The position numbers and the translations under genes are program-made. Positions 1 to 8,843 of a DNA stretch of 57,853 nt are shown piece after piece (within the stretch, counting starts at the first letter, position 1; each line of letters starts with the position of its first letter). This DNA comes from Bartonella sp. 220B. GTDB lineage: Bacteria; Pseudomonadota; Alphaproteobacteria; Rhizobiales; Rhizobiaceae. Under the pieces are notes generated by a model. The model did no database searches. It was given only the letters and a program-made list of their open reading frames with translations, and was not told where the DNA came from. The stretch covers positions 1-57,853 of the forward strand of contig NZ_JANHOI010000009.1 of the NCBI RefSeq assembly GCF_026930205.1, read 5' to 3'.

Positions 1-31
1 GAAGTCTTTAGTTTCTATTTTTAAAACATAC

Positions 32-58
32 GCGGCGCTGAAAGATAAACAGCGCCGC
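32..58. terminator. GC-rich inverted repeat, probable terminator of an upstream gene
   Basis: Two perfectly complementary 9-base arms (GCGGCGCTG at 32-40 and CAGCGCCGC at 50-58) enclose a 9-base A-rich loop and are followed by a short T-rich stretch. This is far more GC-rich than its surroundings and fits a rho-independent terminator for a gene lying before the window. A weaker version of the same flank (CAGCGCTACATAT near 2053) follows the autotransporter pseudogene, so the flank seems to have been duplicated with that gene. Confidence 0.6.
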
Positions 59-139
59 ATATCTTTTCTGCATTACAAAAAACGTAATGAAACAAAAAAT
101 TATTCTGTTTTCATCAAAAAAATATTGAGGAGCATTTCT

Positions 140-2020
140 ATGCATAAAAAGCGTTTATTCTTGTGTACAGCCGCTTATGCTTTTTTTCTTATTTTACCTT
201 TACCCTCACAAGCAACGCCTCTGGTTTAAATGCCCAAACACGCAATACACTCGAAGAGCTTATTAAAGCACCTGAACAATATCGCTATTTAATTGATTTA
301 ACCAACATTCCAACAGCATCAGAAAAAAACCTTGAAAAAATAGCATCTGGTGATTTTATAGGAGGAAATTCATATTTTGATCAGATGCTTCAAGAACAAG
401 AGAACGAGATAGAAAATAGAGTTAATAGCTATTTTTCAGGAATCGGTAGATATAACTCTAGTGCACATAAAAATGAGTTACAGAAGAATCTTAGTGATGT
501 ACGTGCTCGCGCCATGTCTGATAGGTATGATAGAAACTTACAATACAGGATGCAAGCCAGAACACAGATTGAGCAATCACGTCAAAACCGTTTGAGAACA
601 AGAGAACATTTATTACAAAGTTACAATGATGCACTTTTCAAATCCGGACAGGCAGCAGCAATACTTGAAGCCGATAATCAACGTCCTGTTGATGCCCAAC
701 GTACAGAATGGGTAAAGGAAGATAATCGCGCTTGGAAAGAGCTACAAGATAAAGCGGACATGCTGCACAAAGCGGCAGCTGTGGATAGTGCCTTACAAGG
801 ACAAAACAAGGCTCTTGCTAATGCTATACGAGAAGAAATCAAAAAGGCTTTGAATGACGATAGACAATCCTATCTTAGTGGTGAACGCGTAAAGAACACC
901 ACTTCCTCTACTCTGGAAACAACGCCTAACACATCATCAAAAGCGCATGTGAATTTACCCCTAAAGATTGAGACGACGAGCCAAACTGCCGGTGATACTG
1001 AAAAACCATCTAAGCTTGCGGACAATAACAAAACCGTAGCCCTCTCTCATGCCCCGCTTAATTCTGAAAAAAAACCAAAATGCTCACGCCACAAATGGCA
1101 AGCTCTTTGGTAATGCCTAATGCTCTTTTTGCCGTTGGATTTTCTGATATAAACAATCACAATATATTGTTAGACAATATGCGAATAACAACGTTTGAAC
1201 CAAAAGAGAATAAAAAAATGGGGTTTTCTTCTCTACTTATGGGAATAAGTTTACGTTCTCTCGCAGTGTTAATATACCATAAGAGAACGTTAATGCCAAT
1301 ATGCACTATGCAGTTCTACAAGCAGGTGTTAAATTGGTCGCATTCGAAGATCAAAATACCGTCACAGATTTTGGTCTCCTGGGGTCATACGGAAAACTCG
1401 CTTTCATCCCAAAAGATAGAGAAGGCTCTCAAAAGAGTACGTTCGATAAGTGGTCTCTTACAGCATATGGAAACATCCAGCATGATAATGGAATATATGC
1501 CAACACATTCCTCTCTTACGGAATTTTCAAAGAAAATAACAGCACCACTCTCATAAGAAAGACTAAAAATAACATAAAAACAGTGAGTGTCTCTGCCACC
1601 GTTGGTCAGAAATTCCCCCTTAATATTGAAGGGCTCATCCTTGAACCCCAAGCACAATTTTCCTATCAATATCTCATGCTTAGCATCCTCCCAGATACCG
1701 ATAGCTTCAAAACGAATATGTGTAATCTTCATCAAGGCATGCTGCATATTGGTGGTCGTTTAACACAAAATAAAGGTCATGCTGTTTCCTTCTATAGCAA
1801 ATGATACATGACTGAGACTTTTGGTCATAAGAGTGCCATAGAAATGGGTAAGAGTTTCCAACTTCCTTCTATGGAAATTGCAGTTGAAGGTGGTTTTGGT
1901 GTTCATGCACACTTATCACAAAAAATTGCGCTTCATAGTGATATTAGTTATCAACATAAACTCAGAAAAGCGGGACTCTCTGGAATGAGCGTTTCCGCTG
2001 GAATGCACTACCGTTTTTAA
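140..2020 (+). pseudogene. Decayed autotransporter gene (several frameshifts)
   Basis: An ATG at 140 after GAGGAG opens a signal peptide (MHKKRLFLCTAAYAFF...), but that frame stops near 230. The mature sequence continues in another frame (about 163-1113) as a charged, predicted alpha-helical passenger. The beta-barrel then appears in pieces: LVMPNALFAVGF in the frame from 1080, LLGSYGKLAF in the frame from 1301 up to a TGA at 1802, and a last piece at 1808-2020 ending in HYRF. Each barrel piece aligns with the barrel of the intact autotransporter that follows. At least three disruptions are needed to join them; one lies at a run of eight A's (1067-1074). The helical passenger differs from the Ser/Thr/Pro-rich beta-helix passenger of the neighbour, so this may be a chimaera. 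It is very probably non-functional. Confidence 0.8.
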
Positions 2021-2152
2021 AAATAATTTAATTAACATCTTGAAATATAGACAGCGCTACATATGTTTCTTTTTGCAATTTAAAAAAGAAACATAATGGG
2101 TTAAAAAATTTTATTTTTTAAGAGAGGGGGCAGATATTTAGGAATATATCTC

Positions 2153-5053
2153 ATGAAAAAAAGCTTCTTGCTCTGCACACTTTCTGGAATTTTTTTTTGC
2201 TCTTCCAGCCTATCCTATGCCCTCTCTGTAACGACTCTACCATCAACTGTAGGCTACCCTCCTTCTGATAGCTTAAGAACTCCATCTAAAGTGGATGGAT
2301 ATTCAATCAGGACACCTTCAACGACAAAACCTACAGTTACTATTACACCTACTGTAATACCTAGCCCTACAGGAACTGGAAGTCCTTCATCTCAAGACCA
2401 TAAAGAAGAAACCTCACCAAGAAATACAGAAACTGATAGGCCTCCTAGCACTGGACCAGAGCTTCAACGTGCTCGGACAGGTACAGAAAGTTCAAATACT
2501 GAGTCTAACTCCAGAGGAAGTCTACAGAACTATCCACCTGCAAATCCTGTACTCTCAGGAAATGATATGGAATCTTCAGCGGCAGGACCCGCGAAATCCA
2601 GAAGACGCCAAGGTGCCTCTTCTTCCACAGGTCTTGTCACTGGAGAGAAACCATCAAGTCCTTCTATGCCTCCACAAGCAAGACCTGAAGAACCAGTGCT
2701 TGTACAGGAAGCACCTAAAAAACCTGAACTTGCAAAACCGGTAAGCGTACAACCAGAAAAACAGCCTGAAAAACCAGTACAAGGTAAGGATATACAATCT
2801 GTGGTTGTAGTTAAAGACAATGAAACTGTAACTTTGCGTGATGTTAACATTTACGACAAGTATTTTGCTGTCTATGTAGAGGGGAAAAACTCCGTAGCCC
2901 AAATACGAGGAGGAACAGTTGCTGCAGGTTTTGTTGCACTGAGTACAACAGAAGGGGGAACTATTGATGCTTCCAATATTGTTGCAACAGCAGAAACAGC
3001 TGGATTGGTAAGCAGCAATGGTACAATAAAGCTTAAAGATTCGACCGTATATGTTACGGGACTTTATAAATCTGATGGTATCGTTCTCAAAGATGCTCTC
3101 TCCTACGTGTTAGAAAACCAAGATATACGCGATGCGGAACAAGATATACGCAATGCTGAAGAAAAAGCTGATGCTGCCTCAAAAGAGCAAAACATTGCAA
3201 ACAGAATAACACTGGAGAATACGAAGCTTTTTGTTGAAAATGGTATTGGTATTGGTGTTTATGGGAAATACATAAACAACGAAATCAACCTCAAAAATTC
3301 AGAAATTCATGCTGATGTTTTACTAAAAAGTGAAACTGCTGCTCCTCTTCTGTTAACGGCAAATCATTCCCTTTTAGAAGGGCGGGTAAGAACATCAGAA
3401 GAGAGCAAAATAGTTTTTGATTTCACAAACGGCTCAAAATGGCTTTTAAAAGCGAGTAAAAACGCAATAAATAATGATAAAGAGCCCACTGATTATGCGC
3501 AGTTTGGTAGTGATGAAAAATCATTCTCTAACCTCTCTGCACTCAAGCTCACAGACAGCATGATTATGTTTGAAAAGCCAACAGAGGGAAAATACCAGAC
3601 TTTGTTTATAGGGTCTCACCCGCAACGAGAAAATGAAAACTCCAATGCACCAGTAGTTTATAGTGCAAAAGGTAGCACAGCGCTTCATTTGAACTCTCAA
3701 TGGAGCAGTTCTTCTCCAATAGAAGAACAAAAAACTGATCGTGTTGTCATTCATGGTGACGTATCAGGGAATACTGTGGTTCATGTTAATCTTTTAAAAA
3801 AGGAGAAAAAGATAACCGAGAGCAGTTCTGTTCGGGGAGAACACATGATTTCCCTTCCTTTAGAGACGCATGGAATTTCGCTCATTCAAGTTTTTGGAAA
3901 AGCGGATGAAACCTCATTCAAGTTAGCGGGGGACTATATGACGAGGGAAGGTTTGCCTTATAAGTACATACTCACGGGTTATGCACCAGGGACATCTCAT
4001 GCAAGCCAAAATCTTTTGGGGAAGAATGATCGGAATTTCTGGGATTTCCGGTTGCAAAATGCTTACCTTGATAAGGATAAGAAAGTGCGAGCACTTTTAC
4101 CGCAGGTCGCAAATTATTTGGTCATGCCCAATGCTTTATTTTCTGCTGGATTTGCTGATGTAAATAATCAAAATGTGCTATTAGATAATATGGGTACAGC
4201 AGTATTTGGAACAGAAAAGAATAAAAAGAACGGCATCTTCTTGTCCTCCTATGGTGAGAAGGTGACTTTATTTTCTAACCGTGCCCCCCTGCACTATGGC
4301 TACGGTGCTGATGTGAACTATACTGGGCTACAACTCGGTGTCGTATTGGCAACACTAGAAGGTGAAGATATCCGTACACATTTTGGTCTTTTAGGAACAT
4401 ACGGAAAACTTGGCTTTACTCCAAAGGACATGGAAGATTCTGAAAAGACAACGCTTGATAAATGGTCACTCACAGCTTACAGCGGCATCCAACACAGCAA
4501 TGGTCTCTATGTAAATGCGCTTCTTTCCTACGGAACACTAAAAGGAAATATTACGACAGCTCTTGTTGGAAATGCTGTAAAATTGGATGGTACCGAAACA
4601 CTCAATATATCTGCTACCGTTGGTCAAAAAATAACAACCGGTACAAAGGGGCTGATGTTTGAGCCACAAGCGCAATTCATTTATCAAAATCTTATCTTCG
4701 ATGTTCTATCAGATGCCAATGGTTTAGAAATTGATATGGGCAATCCACGTCAATGGTTGGTCCGTATGGGTGGACGTTTGACACAAACTCTCACAAGCGA
4801 AGAAGAAGCCAACACTTTCTCCTTCTATGGCAAATTGAACATACTCAAAGCTTTTGCTGATGGTGAAACGATAAAAATTGCTGACACATTCTATCTTGAT
4901 CCTACCGGCACTGCCATTGAAGGAGGTATTGGTGTGAATGCTACCCTCTCCCAAAATATTGCACTTCATGGTGATATTAGCTATCGGCATAAACTCCAAA
5001 AAGCCGGTGTTTCTGGAACCAATTTTTCCGGTGGAATAAGTTATCGTTTTTAA
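2153..5053 (+). CDS. Autotransporter (type V secreted) outer-membrane protein
   Basis: A 966-residue protein with the three parts of a classical autotransporter. Residues 1-24 are a signal peptide (MKKSFLLCTLSGIFFCSSS, then SYA before ALS). Residues about 25-215 are Pro/Ser/Thr/Glu-rich and probably disordered. Residues about 216-640 are Gly/Asn/Val-rich short repeats (GGTVAAG, GGTIDASN) of the kind that build a right-handed beta-helix. Residues about 650-966 form the C-terminal translocator barrel, starting near LVMPNALF and ending in GISYRF with the terminal Phe expected for BAM-dependent insertion. The family belongs to the Bartonella surface autotransporters, often linked to adhesion; no specific ligand can be read here. 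A terminator follows directly. The preceding pseudogene is a paralogue, so the pair arose by duplication. Confidence 0.9.
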   Translation: MKKSFLLCTLSGIFFCSSSLSYALSVTTLPSTVGYPPSDSLRTPSKVDGYSIRTPSTTKPTVTITPTVIPSPTGTGSPSSQDHKEETSPRNTETDRPPSTGPELQRARTGTESSNTESNSRGSLQNYPPANPVLSGNDMESSAAGPAKSRRRQGASSSTGLVTGEKPSSPSMPPQARPEEPVLVQEAPKKPELAKPVSVQPEKQPEKPVQGKDIQSVVVVKDNETVTLRDVNIYDKYFAVYVEGKNSVAQIRGGTVAAGFVALSTTEGGTIDASNIVATAETAGLVSSNGTIKLKDSTVYVTGLYKSDGIVLKDALSYVLENQDIRDAEQDIRNAEEKADAASKEQNIANRITLENTKLFVENGIGIGVYGKYINNEINLKNSEIHADVLLKSETAAPLLLTANHSLLEGRVRTSEESKIVFDFTNGSKWLLKASKNAINNDKEPTDYAQFGSDEKSFSNLSALKLTDSMIMFEKPTEGKYQTLFIGSHPQRENENSNAPVVYSAKGSTALHLNSQWSSSSPIEEQKTDRVVIHGDVSGNTVVHVNLLKKEKKITESSSVRGEHMISLPLETHGISLIQVFGKADETSFKLAGDYMTREGLPYKYILTGYAPGTSHASQNLLGKNDRNFWDFRLQNAYLDKDKKVRALLPQVANYLVMPNALFSAGFADVNNQNVLLDNMGTAVFGTEKNKKNGIFLSSYGEKVTLFSNRAPLHYGYGADVNYTGLQLGVVLATLEGEDIRTHFGLLGTYGKLGFTPKDMEDSEKTTLDKWSLTAYSGIQHSNGLYVNALLSYGTLKGNITTALVGNAVKLDGTETLNISATVGQKITTGTKGLMFEPQAQFIYQNLIFDVLSDANGLEIDMGNPRQWLVRMGGRLTQTLTSEEEANTFSFYGKLNILKAFADGETIKIADTFYLDPTGTAIEGGIGVNATLSQNIALHGDISYRHKLQKAGVSGTNFSGGISYRF

Positions 5054-5082
5054 AGCAGAATAAGTATTAATTTTAAGAAAAG

Positions 5083-5107
5083 GCAGCACAGAGTGCTGCT
5101 TTTTTTT
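5083..5107 (+). terminator. Rho-independent terminator of the autotransporter gene
   Basis: GCAGCAC (5083-5089), loop AGA, GTGCTGC (5093-5099), then eight T's. It lies 30 bases after the autotransporter stop codon. Confidence 0.9.
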
Positions 5108-5206
5108 GATGCAATTTTCTTTTTCAAAAAAAATCTTATAAAAATGCTAAAAAACCACTCAATAAACAAAAGAGAAAGATACACACCCTCTCTGTAAAAT
5201 CATTCT

Positions 5207-5293
5207 TTCAACAGACAATATGTTTGATTTATAATGATAAGTTATCGTTTTGTCTGTTGAATGAGAGCCTCGAATACTGTGGGGTTCTCTCAT
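5207..5293. other. Nested inverted repeats, possible structured RNA or mobile-element remnant
   Basis: A perfect 12-base inverted repeat, TTCAACAGACAA (5207-5218) and TTGTCTGTTGAA (5250-5261), encloses 31 AT-rich bases. It is followed at once by a second, imperfect stem (TGAGAGCC near 5262 against GGTTCTCTCA near 5283). No ORF of note runs through it. The arrangement could be a small structured RNA, a bidirectional terminator or the end of a decayed element. I do not recognise the family. Confidence 0.4.
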
Positions 5294-5305
5294 TTCAATC
5301 CTATT

Positions 5306-5581
5306 TTATGTTGAAGCAATCAAACCATCCGCCAAAACATCTGCTTGCGCGTTACAAGTGGGATTGGCGTGTGGATAAAAACTATAAAAAGGAGTAAAAA
5401 TGCCTCTTATGAATCGTCTAAACGCAAGAGCACTCTCAACATTGAGTGCTAGAAAAAAGAGCAAAGAGTAGACTTTTTCACATTGGATCAATCCCAAACG
5501 CACCAATTCCCAATTGCACCCATTATTGTGAATAATAAAAGATGCCGAATGATAATACCCAATAGAGTTTGAAACGCGCAC
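5306..5581 (-). other. Weak 91-codon open frame, coding status unclear
   Basis: A reading frame of 91 codons on the minus strand with no family I recognise. It is rich in aromatic residues, has no clear domain or signal peptide, and I see no good ribosome binding site at its start. It may be a remnant of an older gene. Treat it as intergenic unless expression is shown. Confidence 0.15.
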
Positions 5582-5654
5582 CTCTGCTTGACAAAGCCAT
5601 ACAGCACATCATTATTTTAATCACCCAAAATCTATGGCATTGATCAAAACTGGA

Positions 5655-6059
5655 TCAAAGCGTTTCTTTTGTACGAGCGGCAACTCCTTGCATAGCTTGC
5701 GAAAGATTGTTGACTGCATCCAAATGCATTTGAAGTAATTCGCTATTACGATGTAATTTTTCCTGTAAATCCGACAACAAGCTTTCAACCTCATTCTCAA
5801 TATCTTCATTCATGTAGCGTTTTATATCGCTTATAGATTTATTAAGGTCACGCAAGCCACGTATTTTACATAAATTTATTTCTTCATAATCTGGAACACC
5901 ATTGCTCTCTAGCATATTGCTTTCATAATCGACCACTTGTGCCAATCCTTTAACAGCAGCCACAAATTTTGTCATTGCCCAGTCACGATCAATAAGATTA
6001 TTATCAAGAACGTTTGCTCTTGATGCAAAACTATCATCACCATATTGCACTACAGACAT
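5655..6059 (-). CDS. Small helical protein, unknown; faint FlgN-like pattern
   Basis: A 134-residue soluble, acidic, predicted all-helical protein. A good ribosome binding site (AAAGGGGAAAG on the minus strand) lies just before the ATG at 6059, so it is likely a real gene. Residues about 55-80 (VPDYEEINLCKIRGLRDLN) resemble the region of alphaproteobacterial FlgN-like flagellar chaperones in which a Lys/Arg-rich helix follows a DY or DF dipeptide. The C-terminal half (about 80-134) has heptad-like spacing typical of a coiled coil. The FlgN resemblance is from memory of the pattern only and is weak; no flagellar gene is in the window. It stands alone between an autotransporter and a gene-poor tract, on the opposite strand. 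Confidence 0.65.
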   Translation of the reverse strand: MSVVQYGDDSFASRANVLDNNLIDRDWAMTKFVAAVKGLAQVVDYESNMLESNGVPDYEEINLCKIRGLRDLNKSISDIKRYMNEDIENEVESLLSDLQEKLHRNSELLQMHLDAVNNLSQAMQGVAARTKETL

Positions 6060-7620
6060 TTTTATCTTTCCCCTTTATAATATTGTTCAATCTTGCTCAC
6101 AAATAAGGGAGATTAAACAGCTTTTCTTCAATGCTGATACACTCAATTGAGTTCATTGTGCAAAATTGCTCCGACAAAAAGCACGATAATCCTTAAAAGC
6201 GCATACCACTTCAATTTTCAACGCATTTTATGAAATGTTTTTTCTTTGCTCCAAAACCACCCTTAGCACAATATCAATTTGCTAAAACACTGCAAATCCT
6301 TAAACAAATTGGGAATATCAGAAATCTCCAAATTTATTGCACCTTTTTTCGATGAACAACGATAATGCCTTAATCTAGACAAAATTTGATGTATATAAAG
6401 GTTTGAGTTTTTTAAAGATTTCAATATTTTACCCTCCATAGTCTTTGGCTTCACTCTGCCGAGACGTTACTTTAGCGCTCTACAGGGTCAGCCCATATCT
6501 GCCCAGAAAGCTTGATTTCTTACACGCTGTACTCCTCGTACTCACAGTACCTTGCACAAAATGCAAGAAAAACACCTTCTGAACATAACCATGCGATAAT
6601 ATCAAAAAGATAATTTACAATAATCAACGATTACCCTTTTTTAATTATCATTCGCTTTTCTTTGCAATGAACGACTATATAGGATTTCCTTAACCTTTTC
6701 AAGAGTTTCTAAAACACACCGTTTTATAATCTTTTGACCCCATAAGCCCTTAAAACAGCTCTGCACGAACACTTTTAGTATTTTATTTAAAATGCCTCTT
6801 TCTTGTAGATCATTTTGCTCAAGAACAGAGTGCGCACTTATGAACACCTTTGCTGCACACGCATTTCATCCCTAAAAGAAAAATCATAGATTTCCTTTGC
6901 AAAACAAAACTTCTGCTGTGAACGCTTTGTTTTATTCTCAATATTCAATAGAAAGCTCATTGTTCTTCTTTTTACTGATCATATTGGATTTTTTCTTCAT
7001 AAAAGCAGCTTTATCGCCAATCTCGTTATGATGTAGCATCACTCACAAAGCTTGTATAAAAGAGTTAAAGATCGTTGTTCATTGAGAAAAGGCGCAATAA
7101 ATTTGGGGATTTTTAGTACTCACCAATTTATTTGAGGATTTGTGGTGTTTTAGCAATTTGCTACATGAAACGAGCACATAAAAAACAAATGAATACACAA
7201 CAAAGCAATACTGTTTTATACCCTACAGTGCTAAAACGCCTCAAATACTTATGAGAAATAAAAAGAATCTTAGCATCTTCGACTCTTGTTTAAAGAGTAG
7301 AACACTTCCCTAAACTTTGTTGGCTTTTAGCGAAGTATATATGTGGTGGAAACTTATACTTATATTTCAAATGCAAATCGGTTTTCTTTTATAAAGACTG
7401 TCTCTTGCATCTTAAAGAGCAGAAAACCTTCACAAAAATAGGAGGTTTTCCATTTATTGGAATATACATTCTTTGCGTTCAAGTCAAAATTCACTCTTTC
7501 TTGAAAGAAAGCAAAAAACACAATTGTTACAATGACTTTTGTCTATCCACTGCTGTCTTATACTTTTTCTAACTTACGAAATCTTTAGTAGAGTTTCTTA
7601 ATCTCCCATTAAAATTTCAC
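6060..7620. other. Gene-poor tract with no gene that I can support
   Basis: About 1.5 kb with only short frames (63 codons at 6263-6454 and 68 codons at 6641-6847, both minus) that match nothing I know and have no convincing start signals. The base composition is strongly AT-rich. A more GC-balanced island near 6455-6560 stands out and may be a fragment of a lost gene. Its position next to entry-exclusion and partition genes suggests degraded accessory DNA. Confidence 0.4.
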
Positions 7621-7621
7621 C

Positions 7622-7665
7622 AAGCGCTTATCCAGCATTTTTACAATTTTGGGATAACTGTAGCG
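7622..7665 (-). pseudogene. Fragment of an EexN-like gene (3' end only)
   Basis: Read on the minus strand this short stretch gives QLSQNCKNAG then a stop, matching the conserved C-terminal motif SQNCKN of the intact EexN-like protein encoded directly upstream on the same strand. Only the tail is left, so it is a remnant of a tandem copy. Confidence 0.55.
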
Positions 7666-7671
7666 ATATGT

Positions 7672-7875
7672 CTAAAGCCCTCTACTCGTTTGCAAAACAT
7701 TTTTACAATTCTGTGATGCTTGTACAGATGGTCCTGCCTTTGCGCATTTTAGATACCATTCGTCGAGTAATTTGGGATCTTTTTTTAAATTTTCTACGCT
7801 ATAGATCTTATCCTTACAATCAGTAACGATAAATCCAATACAACGAAGCAATGCTGTTATAATGATTTTTTTCAT
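7672..7875 (-). CDS. EexN-like entry-exclusion lipoprotein
   Basis: A 67-residue protein with the pattern of the EexN family: an N-terminal hydrophobic segment, then YSVENLKKDPKLLDEWYLKC and the C-terminal SQNCKNV motif. In conjugative plasmids such proteins sit in the recipient envelope and block redundant DNA entry by a related type IV system. An AAGGGGAAA ribosome binding site precedes the ATG. The putative lipobox reads VTDC; Asp before the Cys is unusual for signal peptidase II, so lipidation is doubtful. Two decayed copies flank it on the same strand. Its position upstream of a T4SS locus, near parA, suits a plasmid-derived backbone. The family call rests on motif recall; function in this bacterium is inferred. 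Confidence 0.6.
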   Translation of the reverse strand: MKKIIITALLRCIGFIVTDCKDKIYSVENLKKDPKLLDEWYLKCAKAGPSVQASQNCKNVLQTSRGL

Positions 7876-7949
7876 AAAGAATTTCCCCTTCTATCTTTTA
7901 GATTTAAAAAGTTTGAACACTGTTTTAGTGCTCGATTAAAACTTCTTCT

Positions 7950-8136
7950 AAGAACTTGTTTAGTGTTTTTACAATTTTGAGATGGATTTTATAAGTTCTC
8001 CCTACTTTATACATTTTGTTACCTATTTATCGCGTAATTTCCCATCTTTCTTCAACTCCTCTAAGCTACAATTTCTTCACCACCAGAAACAATAAGCCTA
8101 GCGCTAAAAAGTGTTACTGTTATAATGGCTTTATGA
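7950..8136 (-). pseudogene. Second, decayed EexN-like gene
   Basis: On the minus strand the remains of a full-length copy are visible: IITVTLFSARLIVSGGEEI corresponds to the hydrophobic N-terminus, then in a shifted frame SLEELKKDGKLRDK corresponds to SVENLKKDPKLLDEW, and further on SQNCKNTKQ corresponds to SQNCKNV. The ATG has become ATA, the lipobox Cys codon has become Gly, and there is at least one frameshift. It is a dead paralogue of the EexN-like gene at 7672-7875. Confidence 0.6.
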
Positions 8137-8570
8137 AAGAATAAATTCTGTGAAATAGACTTCCCATAAACGGATTATTTATTTTTAGCACGGAAATTCT
8201 CCCTATATGGCACGCATTTAATAGTTTAACAGAATAAATTCATGACATACGCGCTACTGTTTAATTGCAACATTTTCTTTTTTTAGAGTGCAATAAACAA
8301 AAAATAATCTCTTGCTCAAAATCCTTATCAATAAAATTCCATAAAGCAAATGGGGATGCTTCTTTAGGTGCTATACAACAAACAAGCTGTATTACTTTAA
8401 ATATAATAACAACTTTAGAGAAATGCTGGAGAAGAGCATATTCATATCCAATTGTATAATGTTCAATCCTGTAAAACATAGAAATTTGTATCATGCCATG
8501 GAATGAATCTTACAAATCAAAGGAGAAAGAACAATTAAAGCAAAAGAAACGTATTATCGTATATCATTTT
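8137..8570. other. Intergenic, nothing recognised
   Basis: Two opposite short frames overlap at 8261-8494 (77 codons, minus) and 8265-8459 (64 codons, plus); neither resembles a known family or has a good ribosome binding site. This tract lies downstream of the parA-RHH pair and would hold its terminator, but no clear hairpin was seen. Confidence 0.3.
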
Positions 8571-8843
8571 TTACATTTTTCCGTATTTCTGTGAAAGCAA
8601 TTCACGCACCTCATCTGCTATTTTTGTTCCACGGCTAGCACAACTCATCTTGATCGAACGATGCAAACTTTCCGGCACATCAATGGTGAGACGCTTCATA
8701 CCTTCCTCCATACTTCCTTTGCGGCTTTCTACCCATGCATCAGCTGTTAAAGGAATTGATTTATTGGTTGGTTTTGTGCCAATGTTGATTTTCTTATTTC
8801 CGGTCTTCATTGTTTTGTTCCCAGTTTTAATTGTTTTATTCAT
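8571..8843 (-). CDS. Ribbon-helix-helix partner of ParA
   Basis: A 90-residue basic protein. Residues about 1-30 are low-complexity with a repeated KTGNK motif. Residues about 49-88 hold a ribbon-helix-helix DNA-binding domain: a beta strand MKRLTIDVP, then a helix around ESLHRSIKMSCASRG, a turn, and a helix around IADEVRELLSQK. Its ATG overlaps the stop of parA (ATGA at 8840-8843), so the two are translationally coupled. Small RHH proteins encoded just after a short ParA (ParG-type) act as centromere-binding adaptor and autorepressor in plasmid partition. That role is inferred from arrangement and fold. A solitary antitoxin is an alternative, but no toxin is adjacent. Confidence 0.75.
   Translation of the reverse strand: MNKTIKTGNKTMKTGNKKINIGTKPTNKSIPLTADAWVESRKGSMEEGMKRLTIDVPESLHRSIKMSCASRGTKIADEVRELLSQKYGKM

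Noticed and set aside
1067-1074. Phase variation of the first autotransporter through the A8 tract
   Set aside because: Correcting this tract alone would not restore the gene, since further frameshifts and a stop follow.
2469-2850. Overlapping frames inside the autotransporter passenger on both strands
   Set aside because: They arise from the Pro/Ser/Thr-rich repeats of the real gene and have no start signals or family likeness.
6455-6560. GC-balanced block suspected to be a tRNA or attachment site
   Set aside because: No cloverleaf could be drawn and no direct repeat of it was found elsewhere in the window.
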